A stretch of DNA of 64,000 bases from Alcanivoracaceae bacterium. GTDB taxonomy: Bacteria; Pseudomonadota; Gammaproteobacteria; Pseudomonadales; Alcanivoracaceae. Positions 25,713 through 35,806 of this stretch are shown one piece after another. A program made the translations under genes and the position numbers. The stretch covers positions 106,367 to 170,366 of the forward strand of contig PAJO01000062.1 of the NCBI GenBank assembly GCA_002706085.1, read 5' to 3'. The notes under the pieces were generated by a model. That model did no database searches and was not told the DNA's origin. It worked only from the letters and a program-made list of their open reading frames with translations. The stretch's first letter is position 1, and every line of letters starts with the position of its first letter.

Positions 25713-27626
25713 TTAGATCGGCAGACGGGTAGCCGCCGCCAGGTTGGCTACGGCCTCGTCCAGGGCGACAGTTTCGGTCGCCTGTGAGCCCAGACGGCGA
25801 ATGGCCACCTGCTGCTCTTCTTCTTCCTGTTTGCCGAGCACCAGAATCACCGGCACCTTGGCGCGGGAGTGTTCGCGCACCTTGTAACCGATTTTCTCGT
25901 TACGCAGATCCATTTCCACGCTCACGCCGGCGGCTTCCAGTTTGGCTTTCACTGTTTCGGCATAGTCATCGGCGGCGTTGGTAATGGTGGCAATCACCAC
26001 CGGTACCGGGGCCAGCCACAGCGGCAGGTGGCCGGCGTGGTGCTCGATGAGGATACCGATAAAGCGTTCCATGGAACCCACGATGGCGCGGTGCAGCATG
26101 ATCGGGCGCTGGCGCTGGGAATGTTCATCCACGTATTCCGCATCCAGACGCTCAGGCATCATGGGATCGAACTGCACGGTGCCCATCTGCCAGGCACGGC
26201 CGATGGAGTCCTTCAGGTGGTATTCGATCTTGGGTCCGTAGAAGGCACCTTCGCCAGGCAGCTCTTCCCACTGAACACCCGCATTGCTCAGGGCCGCCCG
26301 CAGGCCGTTTTCGGCCTTGTCCCACGCTTCGTCGGTGCCGATGCGTTTTTCCGGGCGCAGGGCCAGTTTTACCGAGATATTCTCGAAGCCGAAATCCGCA
26401 TAGACCGCCATGGCCTGCTTGTGGAAGGCGGTGACTTCGTCTTCTACCTGATCTTCGGTACAGAAAATATGGCCATCGTCCTGGGTAAAGGCGCGAACCC
26501 GCATGATGCCATGCAGCGCACCTGACGGTTCATTACGGTGGCAGCCGCCGAACTCCGCGTAGCGGATCGGCAGGTCACGGTAGCTGTGCAGGGCAGCGTT
26601 GTAGATCTGGACATGGCCCGGGCAGTTCATGGGCTTCACCGCGTAGGTCCGTTTTTCGGATTCGGTGAAGAACATGTTTTCCTGGTAGTTGTCCCAGTGG
26701 CCGGAGCGCTTCCACAGGCTCACGTCCATGATCTGCGGACCCCGTACTTCCTGGTAGCCGCTGTCGCGGTATACCTTGCGCACGTATTGCTCGACCTTCT
26801 GCCAGATGGCCCAGCCGCGGGGGTGCCAGAACACCATGCCCGGGGCTTCTTCCTGCTGGTGGAACAGGTCCATTTCCTTGCCTAGCTTGCGGTGATCGCG
26901 CTTGGCGGCTTCCTCAAGCTGTTTGAGATAGGCATTCAGTTCTTTCTTGTCGCGCCAGGCGGTGCCGTAGATGCGCTGCAGCTGGGCTTTGGTAGCATCA
27001 CCGCGCCAGTAGGCGCCGGCGACCTTGGTCAGCTTGAAGCCATCACCCAGTTTGCTGGTGCTGGGCAAGTGCGGGCCACGACACAGGTCGATGAAATCGC
27101 CCTGGCGGTAGAGGCTCACTTCCTGATCGGCGGGCAAATCGCGAATGATTTCTGCCTTGAACTCTTCGCCCTTGTCGAGGAAGAACTGCACGGCTTCGTC
27201 GCGGTCCCAGACTTCACGCCGTATTTCCTCGTTGCGACGCACAATCTCTTGCATGCGCTTTTCAATGGCCTTGAGGTCTTCCGGGGTGAACGACTCTTCG
27301 CGATGGAAGTCGTAATAGAAGCCATTTTCGATGGTCGGGCCAATGGTCACCTGGGTGTTCGGAAACAGTTCCTGCACCGCTTCGGCCATGACGTGGGCTG
27401 CATCGTGACGGATCAGCTCCAGGGCGTCGTCGGTGTCACGGGTGACAATTTCCACCGTGGCACCCGCTTCGATAGGCAGATACACGTCGATCAGGTTGCC
27501 GTTGGCCTTGGCGGCCAGGGCCTGTTTGGCGAGTTTTTTGCTGATGCGCTCGGCGATCTCCAGGGCGGAGGCCGGCTGATCAAACTCCATGGTTGCCCCA
27601 TCGGGCAGTTGGTAGCTCACACTCAT
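25713..27626 (-). CDS. thrS: Threonyl-tRNA synthetase
   Basis: 637 residues from the ATG at 27624-27626 ([15 protein letters not shown]); longer in-frame starts would be TTG with no ribosome site. All domains are present: TGS (1-60), editing domain with [10 protein letters not shown], catalytic class II core, and C-terminal anticodon-binding domain ([14 protein letters not shown] onward). The three zinc ligands are kept: Cys in MNCPGH, His in DDGHIFCT, His in [13 protein letters not shown]. Usually thrS leads the infC-rpmI-rplT operon; here hisI and cysS follow instead, which suggests a second, possibly zinc-stress, copy. No Zur box was seen just upstream. Confidence 0.97.
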   Translation of the reverse strand: MSVSYQLPDGATMEFDQPASALEIAERISKKLAKQALAAKANGNLIDVYLPIEAGATVEIVTRDTDDALELIRHDAAHVMAEAVQELFPNTQVTIGPTIENGFYYDFHREESFTPEDLKAIEKRMQEIVRRNEEIRREVWDRDEAVQFFLDKGEEFKAEIIRDLPADQEVSLYRQGDFIDLCRGPHLPSTSKLGDGFKLTKVAGAYWRGDATKAQLQRIYGTAWRDKKELNAYLKQLEEAAKRDHRKLGKEMDLFHQQEEAPGMVFWHPRGWAIWQKVEQYVRKVYRDSGYQEVRGPQIMDVSLWKRSGHWDNYQENMFFTESEKRTYAVKPMNCPGHVQIYNAALHSYRDLPIRYAEFGGCHRNEPSGALHGIMRVRAFTQDDGHIFCTEDQVEDEVTAFHKQAMAVYADFGFENISVKLALRPEKRIGTDEAWDKAENGLRAALSNAGVQWEELPGEGAFYGPKIEYHLKDSIGRAWQMGTVQFDPMMPERLDAEYVDEHSQRQRPIMLHRAIVGSMERFIGILIEHHAGHLPLWLAPVPVVIATITNAADDYAETVKAKLEAAGVSVEMDLRNEKIGYKVREHSRAKVPVILVLGKQEEEEQQVAIRRLGSQATETVALDEAVANLAAATRLPI

Positions 27627-27867
27627 GGGTGACAAGGAATCCAGGTGATTGGCTCGGAACCGGCAGATGGTAGGCAATCAGGCTTTGCGCTTCAAGGCGT
27701 TAAGCATGATAGCGAGCGCCTGTCGGCGATTATTCGACGTATGGCGGGGCCCGGTAGGCAGCAGATCCGGGTTTTGCCTGAATGAAAGCACCGCCTTATG
27801 CTTGATACAGGCCGGTTGCCGCGATGTGGCCGGTATGAATGGATGATATACGGGAGCTGGATAGCCC

Positions 27868-29433
27868 ATGACCACGCCTGTGCCGCAAACGCAGACGACA
27901 GCTGATGAGTCCCTGTTGCCCCGCCTGCTGAAGGTGGCCCAGCATCTCAGTGAGCAAAAAGATGTGCCGCGCCTGCTGGACGCGCTGCTACGGGAAGCCT
28001 GCTACCTGTGTGGTGCCGATGCGGGAGTGGCTTGGCTGTACGATGATGCCCGAGAAGGGGAAGGCTTGCGGTGCCTGTGTCGGGCGCCGGGCGCGGCGCA
28101 GTTTCGCGAGGCCACCCGTTGGTTCCGTCCTCTGGACGCGGGCGGGCTGGTAGAGGACTGCTTTCAGGTGGGCGAGCCCCAGACGGTGGTGCTGGACAAG
28201 CAGCCGTTAGCGGAGCCGGACCGCACCGTGCTGGAAACGCTGGTCCCGGATGCCCAGGCCCTGCAATTGTGGCCGCTGTATAACCACGAAGGGCGTGTCA
28301 CCGGGGTATTGCAACTGCTGTATCGCAAAGCGGTCCCCCGTAACCTGCAACGGCTTGAACACGGCCACCTGATTTTCCAGTCGATGTTGACCTATGGCGG
28401 CATTGCACTCAGTAACCTTAGCCAGGTGCAGGAGCTCAAGGAGCTGCTGGATGCCTTTATCAAGGTGTTGGCCCAGGCCATTGATGCCAAGAGTCCCCAT
28501 ACCAGTGCCCATTGTCAGCGTGTTCCGGTGATTACCGAACTATTGGCGCAGGCGGCTTGTGACGATGAGGGCAATTTCGCGGACTTTCAGCTCGATGAGG
28601 AAGGCTGGTACGAGTTGCATGTAGCCGCGTGGCTACACGACTGTGGCAAGCTGGCGACCCCCGATTCGGTGCTCGATAAATCCACCAAGCTGCATACTCT
28701 GCACGACCGTATTGATGAAGTGGCCAGCCGCTTTGCCACCCTGAGGGCAGAAATCCGTTTCCAGTATGAAAAGGAAAGCCTGCAGACCCCTGAGCTGGAG
28801 CCTTCCTTGCGCGAGCGCATGGAGCAGGAAATCGATGCGCTGACCGCCGATCTCGCTTTTCTGGAGCGGATCAACCGGGGTGGCGAGCGCATGCCGCCGG
28901 ACGACCAGCAGCGAGTAAAGGATATGGCCCAGCGAACCTGGACCGATGCCTGGGGCCAGAGCCGCCCGTTGTTGACCGAGGATGAGGTGAAAAACCTGTG
29001 CATCCCCCGCGGCACGCTCACCCCGGAGGAGCGGCAGATTATCAATGGCCATATGGATGTGACCCTGGATATGTTGGGCTCACTGCCGTTTCCGGCGAAA
29101 CTGAAACGGGTGCCGGAATACGCCGGTGGCCATCACGAAAAAATGGACGGTACCGGTTTTCCGCTGGGGCTAACCCGCGAGCAGATGTCCATTCCTGCCC
29201 GAATCATGGCGATCGCCGATGTGTTTGAGGCGCTGACCGCCAAGGAACGTCCCTACAAGACACCGCTGAAACTCAGTGAGGCGCTGGCGATCATGCAGCG
29301 CATGCGCGATAACCACCATCTGGATCCCGACTTGTATCAGCTGTTTATCCATTCCCGGGTGTGGCGCCGTTATGGCGAAATGCATCTGGACCCGGTGCAG
29401 CTGGATGTGGAGGATGGCTCGGCCTTTGGCTAA
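27868..29433 (+). CDS. GAF/HD-GYP domain protein, probable c-di-GMP phosphodiesterase
   Basis: 521 residues. An N-terminal GAF-like sensor domain (about 10-180; LLDALLREACYLCGADAGVAW) precedes an HD-GYP domain. HD is seen as WLHDCGK, and the GYP part as GHHEKMDGTGFPLG, in which GYP reads GFP, a common active variant. Later DVFEALTAKERPYK completes the family signature. HD-GYP enzymes hydrolyse c-di-GMP to pGpG or GMP. About 60-70 extra residues separate the HD and GYP portions. A GGDEF cyclase gene lies 1.2 kb away on the other strand. No membrane helix, so cytoplasmic. Confidence 0.92.
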   Translation: MTTPVPQTQTTADESLLPRLLKVAQHLSEQKDVPRLLDALLREACYLCGADAGVAWLYDDAREGEGLRCLCRAPGAAQFREATRWFRPLDAGGLVEDCFQVGEPQTVVLDKQPLAEPDRTVLETLVPDAQALQLWPLYNHEGRVTGVLQLLYRKAVPRNLQRLEHGHLIFQSMLTYGGIALSNLSQVQELKELLDAFIKVLAQAIDAKSPHTSAHCQRVPVITELLAQAACDDEGNFADFQLDEEGWYELHVAAWLHDCGKLATPDSVLDKSTKLHTLHDRIDEVASRFATLRAEIRFQYEKESLQTPELEPSLRERMEQEIDALTADLAFLERINRGGERMPPDDQQRVKDMAQRTWTDAWGQSRPLLTEDEVKNLCIPRGTLTPEERQIINGHMDVTLDMLGSLPFPAKLKRVPEYAGGHHEKMDGTGFPLGLTREQMSIPARIMAIADVFEALTAKERPYKTPLKLSEALAIMQRMRDNHHLDPDLYQLFIHSRVWRRYGEMHLDPVQLDVEDGSAFG

Positions 29434-29510
29434 CTGGCTCGCGCTGGAGGCTGAACGGCAGAGTGGGAGCGGTCTTCCGACCGCGATTGCTGCGGCCGGC
29501 TCCTTATTCG

Positions 29511-29590
29511 CGGTGGAACGAGCGCTCCCACAGTTCGGCTGCCCCTGCCCCGCTGTGGGAGCTTGCTTGCAAGCGATGTGGCATAGGGAA
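29511..29590. repeat. Dispersed intergenic repeat, copy 1
   Basis: Contains CGGTGGAAC, CGCTCCCACAGTTC and CTGTGGGAGCTTGC-TGCAAGCGATGTGGC. A near-identical run occurs at 58141-58211, also after a stop codon. GCTCCCACAG and CTGTGGGAGC form the arms of a hairpin, as in REP elements. Confidence 0.7.
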
Positions 29591-29681
29591 TGCTCTATCG
29601 CCAGCGTGCTGGCTCCCTCATTGGCTTCGCCGCCAGAGTGGGTAAAGATTGTTGTGACGGTGTATCTATCTGGAGACAGAA

Positions 29682-30515
29682 TTGCAAAGCATGAAAACCC
29701 TTGCCGTGCTGGCGGCATTGCTACTGGTGAGCCCCGCCTTCGCCAGCGACTGGCTATTGTCCCTGAACGGTGAGCGCACCCAGGGCACATTGTTGCGCGG
29801 GCAGGTGGCGCCGGGAGTCTCCGTGTCCTTGGCTGGCAAATCGGTGCGAACCACGGGTGACGGTTTTTTTGCGGTCGGTTTCGGCCGCGATGCGGCGCTG
29901 GAGCAGACTCTGGTTTTGCAAAAGGGGGAGGCGACTCAGCAAGTGTCGGTAACCCTGAGCCAGCGTGAGTACGACATCCAGCGTGTGGAAGGGGTGCCCC
30001 AGCGGACGGTGGAGCCTCCCCCGGAGGCAGTGCTCAAACGTATTCGTCGCGAAGCCGCAGGTATCAAAGCCGCCAGAGCGACGGATTCTGACAGCGAATC
30101 GTTCCTGACGAATTTCCAGTGGCCTTTGACCGGCCGAATCAGTGGCGTGTATGGCAGCCAGCGGGTCTACAACGGCAAGCCGGGCCGCCCCCATTACGGC
30201 GTCGATGTGGCCCGTCCCACCGGCACGGTGGTGGTTGCCCCGGCCGATGCGGTGGTGACCCTGGTCCAGAACGATAATTACTACTCCGGTGGCACCCTGA
30301 TTCTGGATCATGGCTATGGGGTCTCGTCCACCATGATTCATTTGAGTGAGGTACTGGTAGAAAAAGGCCAGACCGTCAAGCAGGGCGACCCGGTTGCCAA
30401 AGTCGGCGCCACCGGCCGCGCCACGGGCCCCCACCTGGACTGGCGACTCAACTGGTTTGAGGAGAAGCTGGATCCGGTGACGGTAGTTCCACAGATGGCA
30501 GGTAACAGTGAATAG
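29682..30515 (+). CDS. M23-family zinc metallopeptidase (exported)
   Basis: 277 residues. A signal peptide ends at AFASD. The start could be the TTG at 29682, which has GGAGA at proper spacing, or the ATG at 29691; the former is used. An N-terminal all-beta domain (to about 120) is followed by the LytM/M23 domain: HYGVDVARPTGT carries the first His and Asp of the zinc site, and GPHLDWRLNW the last His. Active-site residues are complete, so it probably cuts peptide cross-links in peptidoglycan in the periplasm. It stands alone. Confidence 0.9.
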   Translation: MQSMKTLAVLAALLLVSPAFASDWLLSLNGERTQGTLLRGQVAPGVSVSLAGKSVRTTGDGFFAVGFGRDAALEQTLVLQKGEATQQVSVTLSQREYDIQRVEGVPQRTVEPPPEAVLKRIRREAAGIKAARATDSDSESFLTNFQWPLTGRISGVYGSQRVYNGKPGRPHYGVDVARPTGTVVVAPADAVVTLVQNDNYYSGGTLILDHGYGVSSTMIHLSEVLVEKGQTVKQGDPVAKVGATGRATGPHLDWRLNWFEEKLDPVTVVPQMAGNSE

Positions 30516-30562
30516 TTAACACTTAACAGTTAACAGCGGCGCGGTCGCGCTGATTGGAACCT

Positions 30563-30611
30563 GAAACACATGAGGCCGCGTTCATCCTCTGAACGCGGCC
30601 TCATGTGTTTC
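30563..30611. terminator. Long perfect hairpin between convergent genes
   Basis: A 22-bp perfect inverted repeat: 30563-30584 pairs with 30590-30611 around a 5-nt loop. It is bounded by GTTTC/GAAAC and probably ends both the peptidase and the diguanylate cyclase transcripts. Just before it (30510-30540) lies an AGTTAACACTTAACAGTTAAC-type word run. Confidence 0.75.
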
Positions 30612-30640
30612 AAAACATGGAAAACCGTCTTGCGGCGGTA

Positions 30641-31870
30641 TTAATTAAGCATCTCTACCAGCCCCTGATTACTCATCAGCGCCACCCGGTTACGGCCTGC
30701 GCCTTTGGCCTGGTAGAGGGCTTCGTCGGCGAGCTTGAGGAGTTCGGCACCGTTGTCGGCCTGGCCGTCTGAGCAGGCGACGCCGACGCTGATGGTGACC
30801 ACCTGGCTGATGCGGGAGCCGCTGTGAGGCAGGCCCAGTTGCTCGACGCGGTTGCGCATGCGCTCGGCAAAAACCAGGGCATCGTTGAAACTGGAGTCGG
30901 TCAGAACGATCACAAATTCTTCGCCGCCGTAGCGAGCGACGAAGTCTTTTTCTGCCTGCACCATGGACAGAGGAACGCTGGAGACTTTCTTGAGGCACTC
31001 ATCGCCGGCGGGGTGACCATAGGTGTCGTTGTACTGCTTGAAGAAATCAATATCGAACAGCATCAGCGTTACCCGTTCCGGGGCTTCCGGGCTCTGTTGC
31101 TTGAGCAGGTGATAAAGGTGGTTCAACCGCGATTCCATGCCGCGACGGTTGATACAGCCGGTCATGCCATCCACTGTGGCCTGGTTTTCCAGAATCAGGT
31201 TGGCAGAGTGCAGTTCGTCCCTGTGCTGGAAGAGCACATGTTCTGACAGGAAGTGCTGACGAAGCAGCCGTTCATACACGTACTGGCCAAACAGGCTCAT
31301 GCTGGAAAATGCCAGCGTTACCAGCATCAGCGTCAGCGGCTCGAATGCTACCGGGGTTGGGTCCAGCAGCATGGTGGCACCGAGTACAATCAGCATGGCC
31401 AGCGAGCACCCTAACGCCTGATAGAAGGGCACGCGGATCAGGGTGCAAATCATGATCACGGCCATCGGCGTATGCAGATAGAAGGTGTAGGCCAGCGGGT
31501 GATCAACCGTGTAACCGAGGTAGTTCCCGGTGAGAGCAATGGTAATGCCCAGAGTGAGAGTGGCGGGGTGCAACCATTCTCGCCAACGGAGGTTGCGGGC
31601 CAGGAGCAGGCAGCCGCCAGTGAGCATCAGGGTGAACAGACGTGGACGCCAGGAACTGGCAATAATTTCGGCACCGACCAGCGATTCCACCAACATGGCG
31701 CAGGCAAGCAGGACACCAATCAGCAGGAAGGCGCCCGGTGCGACCTTGGCGACAGACGCTCGAAAATAAAGCCGAAAATCTTTTTCCAGTGCCTTGGGCA
31801 GGCGCAAGTGCCAGGGCAGCGAAATATCGCTGCCAGTGGGCAAGGGGTTAGGGGACTGTGTTGCCGTCAC
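30641..31870 (-). CDS. Membrane-bound diguanylate cyclase (GGDEF)
   Basis: 409 residues from the GTG at 31868-31870, which has AGGAG 11 nt ahead; a TTG at 31924 has no ribosome site. Six or so membrane helices (about residues 35-200) lead to a GGDEF domain with active site RYGGEEF. This makes c-di-GMP from GTP. The inhibitory I-site RxxD, normally five residues before the active site, reads A-E-K-D, so the Arg is missing and product inhibition is probably lost. The membrane part has no recognised sensor motif. Confidence 0.9.
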   Translation of the reverse strand: MTATQSPNPLPTGSDISLPWHLRLPKALEKDFRLYFRASVAKVAPGAFLLIGVLLACAMLVESLVGAEIIASSWRPRLFTLMLTGGCLLLARNLRWREWLHPATLTLGITIALTGNYLGYTVDHPLAYTFYLHTPMAVIMICTLIRVPFYQALGCSLAMLIVLGATMLLDPTPVAFEPLTLMLVTLAFSSMSLFGQYVYERLLRQHFLSEHVLFQHRDELHSANLILENQATVDGMTGCINRRGMESRLNHLYHLLKQQSPEAPERVTLMLFDIDFFKQYNDTYGHPAGDECLKKVSSVPLSMVQAEKDFVARYGGEEFVIVLTDSSFNDALVFAERMRNRVEQLGLPHSGSRISQVVTISVGVACSDGQADNGAELLKLADEALYQAKGAGRNRVALMSNQGLVEMLN

Positions 31871-31993
31871 GCCGGGCCGGGCTCCTGTTCGTTCCGTGAA
31901 GTTGCCATTGCCATGGTATCGCAAGCGCTGCGCGACAGCATAAATTGTTTTCCCGGCGGCTCCCTGCCGGGATAAAAGGGCAGGGAGTACCCG

Positions 31994-32266
31994 TTAGTCC
32001 AGCAAGGCCAGCAGTGCCTGTTGCTTGGCAACGGGAAGCTGGCGAAAGCGTTCCAGAAGAAACGCTTCTTCCGATCCTTGCGGAACGGCGGCCTCACCCT
32101 GCGGCAAGGTGGAGGGCCAGTTGCCCAGGCTGTGTTCAAGCCGGGCGATGATTTCTGCATTCATGCTGCGGTGGCTGTGATTCGCCGCCGTCGACACTTG
32201 TGCACGCATTCCGCAAGGGAAGCGCACCACGAACTTCTCGGTTCGCGTGGTGGCGCTGTTTGTCAT
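31994..32266 (-). CDS. Arc-type ribbon-helix-helix DNA-binding protein
   Basis: 90 residues. The N-terminal half reads EKFVVRFPCGMRAQVSTAA then SMNAEIIARLEHSL, the beta strand and two helices of Arc/MetJ proteins. Such proteins act as dimers on short operators. The C-terminus (about 55-90) is acidic and Leu-rich. Ribosome site AGAGGT. It lies upstream of the GGDEF gene on the same strand, with 123 bp between; partner promoters are unknown. Confidence 0.88.
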   Translation of the reverse strand: MTNSATTRTEKFVVRFPCGMRAQVSTAANHSHRSMNAEIIARLEHSLGNWPSTLPQGEAAVPQGSEEAFLLERFRQLPVAKQQALLALLD

Positions 32267-32645
32267 AGTAACCTCTGAGTCATTCCCGTTGGCCTGATGC
32301 TTGGCTGCCTTTGCGGTATGCAGGGCTGTCGACTACGCCAGCGGGAAAGGGGTAAACAGGGAAAATTGTCTCACCGGGAGGGCAGAGGGAACGAGTTTCA
32401 CGCTTGTATTACCGTTCCGGGCTGTCCTCAACAGGTGTTCAACACCTTACGCATTTTTTTGATTTCAGGCGATACTGGCAGGTTGCTATTAGTGGAAAGG
32501 GCGACTTGGTTAACACATGAGGTGAGAGGCGCAAGCTCGCTGCACCATCGTGTAGCGACACTGCCCGGAAATAGTTCGGGCCGGGGGGCTGAACGGGGTG
32601 TTAGAATCCATTTCAATGATGTGGATTTGATAGGTTATTCAAGCG
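32267..32645. other. Divergent intergenic region with a perfect palindrome
   Basis: 379 bp between the Arc-type gene and the LysR gene. AGGTGTTCAACACCT (32433-32447) is a 7-1-7 perfect palindrome followed by a T run. It may be an operator or a short terminator. No gene seen. Confidence 0.5.
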
Positions 32646-33593
32646 ATGAATATTGCTAGCGCGGACCTGAACCTGCTCAAGTACCTGGATGTGCTGTTGC
32701 GTGAGCAAAATGTGACCCGGGCCGCCGAGCAGCTGGGTATTACCCAGCCAGCCATGAGCAATTCACTGAAGCGCTTGCGGGAAATGTTTGGCGACCCCTT
32801 GTTGATTCGTACCAGCGAAGGAATGACCGCTACGGAGAGGGCCCAGGAACTGCGGCCGCTGGTGCGGCAGATTCTGGCCCAGGCTGAGCAGCTGTTCGTC
32901 CCGGAAGATGTTTTTCGGCCGGAGGCCAGCCGCCGGGTGTTCCGGATCATGACCAGCGATTATGCCGAGGCGACCCTGGTGCCGCATATTGTGCGGCGGC
33001 TGCGGGCCGAGGCGCCGGATGTGGTCCTCGACTTTCTTACTCCCTCGGATGTGAGCTACCAGGACATGGAACAGGGCCGGGTGGACATGGCGGTGAACCG
33101 GTTCAACGAGATGCCGGGGTCTTTCCATCAGGTGAATCTCTGGAAAGACTCCTTTTCCTGCCTGCTAAACCGGGATAATCCCATCGCAAAGGATTTCAAT
33201 CTGGAGAGTTATCTCTCTGCCCAGCATATCTGGGTATCGAAAACCGGGTTTGGCGTTGGCTTTGGTATGAATCCGGAGAAACTGGGTGGGCTGGGCTGGA
33301 TTGATCATGCCCTGGAGCTGCTGGGTAAAAGTCGCAAGATCAGTATCTTTACTCGCCACTACCAGATGCCTGCCTTGCTGGCGATGAACAATGACCTGGT
33401 CGCCACCTTGCCGTCCCGGGTAGCGAAAATGCAGGCACAGAACCCCCGGCTGCTGATCAAGCAGCCGCCATTCGATATTCCGGAGTTCGAGCTGAAGATG
33501 GCGTGGTCGTCATTGTTGCACCACAACGTGGCTCACCGTTGGCTGCGTCGGCTCATTCAGGAAGAGGCAGAAAGCATTCTCTCGCAGGAGTAA
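32646..33593 (+). CDS. LysR-family transcriptional regulator
   Basis: 315 residues. The N-terminal helix-turn-helix (LLREQNVTRAAEQLGITQPAMSNSLKRLRE) places it in the LysR group that includes NahR and LeuO, and the C-terminal half is a periplasmic-binding-protein-like effector domain. LysR proteins usually control a divergent neighbour. Here the divergent gene is the Arc-type regulator; no metabolic gene is adjacent, so the target is uncertain. The ribosome site is weak. Confidence 0.93.
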   Translation: MNIASADLNLLKYLDVLLREQNVTRAAEQLGITQPAMSNSLKRLREMFGDPLLIRTSEGMTATERAQELRPLVRQILAQAEQLFVPEDVFRPEASRRVFRIMTSDYAEATLVPHIVRRLRAEAPDVVLDFLTPSDVSYQDMEQGRVDMAVNRFNEMPGSFHQVNLWKDSFSCLLNRDNPIAKDFNLESYLSAQHIWVSKTGFGVGFGMNPEKLGGLGWIDHALELLGKSRKISIFTRHYQMPALLAMNNDLVATLPSRVAKMQAQNPRLLIKQPPFDIPEFELKMAWSSLLHHNVAHRWLRRLIQEEAESILSQE

Positions 33594-33627
33594 TCGGCCG
33601 GCCGCCACGCTGATCCCTTTTCCCTCT

Positions 33628-33684
33628 TGTCTGCAGGAGCCATGCTGGCGATCCGTCAGGATGCGCTCCTGGCTTCTGCAGACA
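33628..33684. terminator. Imperfect hairpin between convergent genes
   Basis: TGTCTGCAGGAGCCA (33628-33642) pairs, with one mismatch, with TGGCTTCTGCAGACA (33670-33684). It lies between the LysR and QueD-like stop codons; a pyrimidine tract precedes it. It may act as a bidirectional terminator. Confidence 0.55.
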
Positions 33685-33688
33685 GGCC

Positions 33689-34597
33689 CTAGATCACGGC
33701 TGAACCGGTCAGCCAGCCCGACTGGGTTCGGCCGGGCAGATCCTCGCCCGCTTCGGCGATGGCCCCTTTGCCAACCCCTTCGAAGGCACGTACCCGGAAG
33801 TGTTTGCCGGGTGCCTCTACCGCAAGCTGCTCGGCAATGTGGGCGGCCAGTTGCTCCACAGTCGAGTCTGTGTCGATCAGGTAGCAGTGATCTTCCGGGA
33901 TCACCAGCTCAAAACGCCCCTGCGGTGCGTCGTACCGGAACCGATGATGGGGAATCTCATCGATGTAGTAGGTCCCTTCCAGGTCGTCTTCCGTGCCGAT
34001 ATAGATATCTTCCCAGCGGTCGGCCCAGAGCTTTTCCCAGTACCGGCTACGGCGGCCATTTTCAAAGATATGGATGCTGGAGCGGTGGCCGTGAGCGATA
34101 CGCTGACAGTTGCCATCGTGCTTCTTCAGGCCATGGGAATAGTGGTAGTAGGGAGCGGTACCGGTGTCTTCCTCGCGCAGAATGACGCGAACCTCTGCGA
34201 CATTCTCAGGCACGACACTTTGTACCAGCTCCATCAGGTACAAGGTCAGGCTGGCCTTGGAGACTTCCGGGCCGGACATCAGCAACAGGCTTTCGCTGGG
34301 CACCACCATGCGAATCGTGCCGCCCCGGTATTGCCACTCAAGGCTGGTGTTGTTGTCGCGCTCGGCCACGGAGACCTGTTCACAATCCATCGGCACCAGC
34401 AGTCGGTGATCCACGTTGTCGTCGATGATGCGTTTGATGGATTTCTTGATGTGGCCAAAATCGAACACCATGCCCTGATGGTCCAGATCGCCACTTAACT
34501 CCAGGTCAACCAGCCAGGATTCCCCGATCATGCCGCGTTTGGGGTGCAGGTAGGAAAAATCTGCAACGGTCAAATTTTCAACAAAGAGTGTCGCCAT
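33689..34597 (-). CDS. Two-domain 6-carboxytetrahydropterin synthase-like (QueD/PTPS) protein
   Basis: 302 residues from the ATG at 34595-34597, about twice the length of normal QueD (about 120). The first PTPS-like half (about 1-145) keeps FDFGHIKK and DDNVDHRLL but its zinc/catalytic segment reads KRGMIGES, lacking Cys and the HGH pair. The second half (about 145-290) has the intact DGNCQRIAHGH catalytic and zinc motif. So it looks like a tandem fusion in which one half kept the active site. QueD makes 6-carboxytetrahydropterin in the pathway to queuosine. Activity needs testing. It is a single gene, convergent with LysR. Confidence 0.75.
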   Translation of the reverse strand: MATLFVENLTVADFSYLHPKRGMIGESWLVDLELSGDLDHQGMVFDFGHIKKSIKRIIDDNVDHRLLVPMDCEQVSVAERDNNTSLEWQYRGGTIRMVVPSESLLLMSGPEVSKASLTLYLMELVQSVVPENVAEVRVILREEDTGTAPYYHYSHGLKKHDGNCQRIAHGHRSSIHIFENGRRSRYWEKLWADRWEDIYIGTEDDLEGTYYIDEIPHHRFRYDAPQGRFELVIPEDHCYLIDTDSTVEQLAAHIAEQLAVEAPGKHFRVRAFEGVGKGAIAEAGEDLPGRTQSGWLTGSAVI

Positions 34598-34790
34598 GCT
34601 GTCCCGGTTGATCAAAGATGGATTCAGAGAGCACTATAATGCCACCATTCTGACCCGCCGCTAAGGTGATCGTCACCGTATTGGGTTATTTTCCGTGCAG
34701 TTATCGTACGAGCTGTGAACCGGGGCACACCGGATACTCAGTGAAGTGCACATCCTGCGGGTAAATGTCCCGTCGCTGGGGGCGTGCTAA

Positions 34791-35147
<357 letters not shown>

Positions 35148-35200
35148 ATCCTGCCGCGGGCCCGGTGTGAGTATTCACAGGGCGCGCTCCGTGCAGTGTC

Positions 35201-35806
35201 ATGAATTATCTGGCGCATCTTTCTCTGGCCAAGCCCTCCGTGCCTTCCAAGGTGGGTAATGTGCTGGGTGATTTCCTGCGTGGCGTGGACCGTTCAGCCC
35301 TGTCTGGTCCGGTGGCACGGGGATTGGCCAATCACCTGCTGGTGGACCGCTTTACCGATGACCACCCCTGGGTTGTGGCCCAGCGGCGAGGCTTTTCTGC
35401 ACAACGCAGGCGATTTGCCGGGGTAGCACTGGATGTGTTGTTTGATCATTTTCTGTGGCAGCACTGGGCGGATTTTCATGCGGAGCCACGCGAGGAGGCC
35501 ATTGCACAGCACTACCGGGACCTGGAAGCGGGCTTGCCGATGATGCCGGCGACCATGCGCCCCCGGATGGAAGGGCTGCTGGAGCATGATCTGCTAAACC
35601 GGTACGTCCGCCTGTCGCAGGTGGGAGAAGCCCTGGATGCCATCGCGGCCAGGATCCGTTTTGCGAACCCGTTTGCCGGAATGGTCGAGGAAATCGAACC
35701 GCGTTATGAAACGCTGGAAGCCGGGTTTCTGGTGTTTTACCCGCAGTTGCGTGAGGCGGTAGAGCAGGCAGCCCTTGAGCTGCCTGTATCACCTGAACGG
35801 CTATAG
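35201..35806 (+). CDS. acpH: ACP phosphodiesterase (AcpH-like, DUF479)
   Basis: 201 residues. The start MNYLAHLSLAKPS and the LANHLLVDRFTDDHP and LDVLFDHFLWQHW segments are family landmarks with the metal-binding His and Asp. It removes 4'-phosphopantetheine from acyl carrier protein in the cytoplasm. It ends 6 bp inside the convergent SDR gene. Confidence 0.88.
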   Translation: MNYLAHLSLAKPSVPSKVGNVLGDFLRGVDRSALSGPVARGLANHLLVDRFTDDHPWVVAQRRGFSAQRRRFAGVALDVLFDHFLWQHWADFHAEPREEAIAQHYRDLEAGLPMMPATMRPRMEGLLEHDLLNRYVRLSQVGEALDAIAARIRFANPFAGMVEEIEPRYETLEAGFLVFYPQLREAVEQAALELPVSPERL

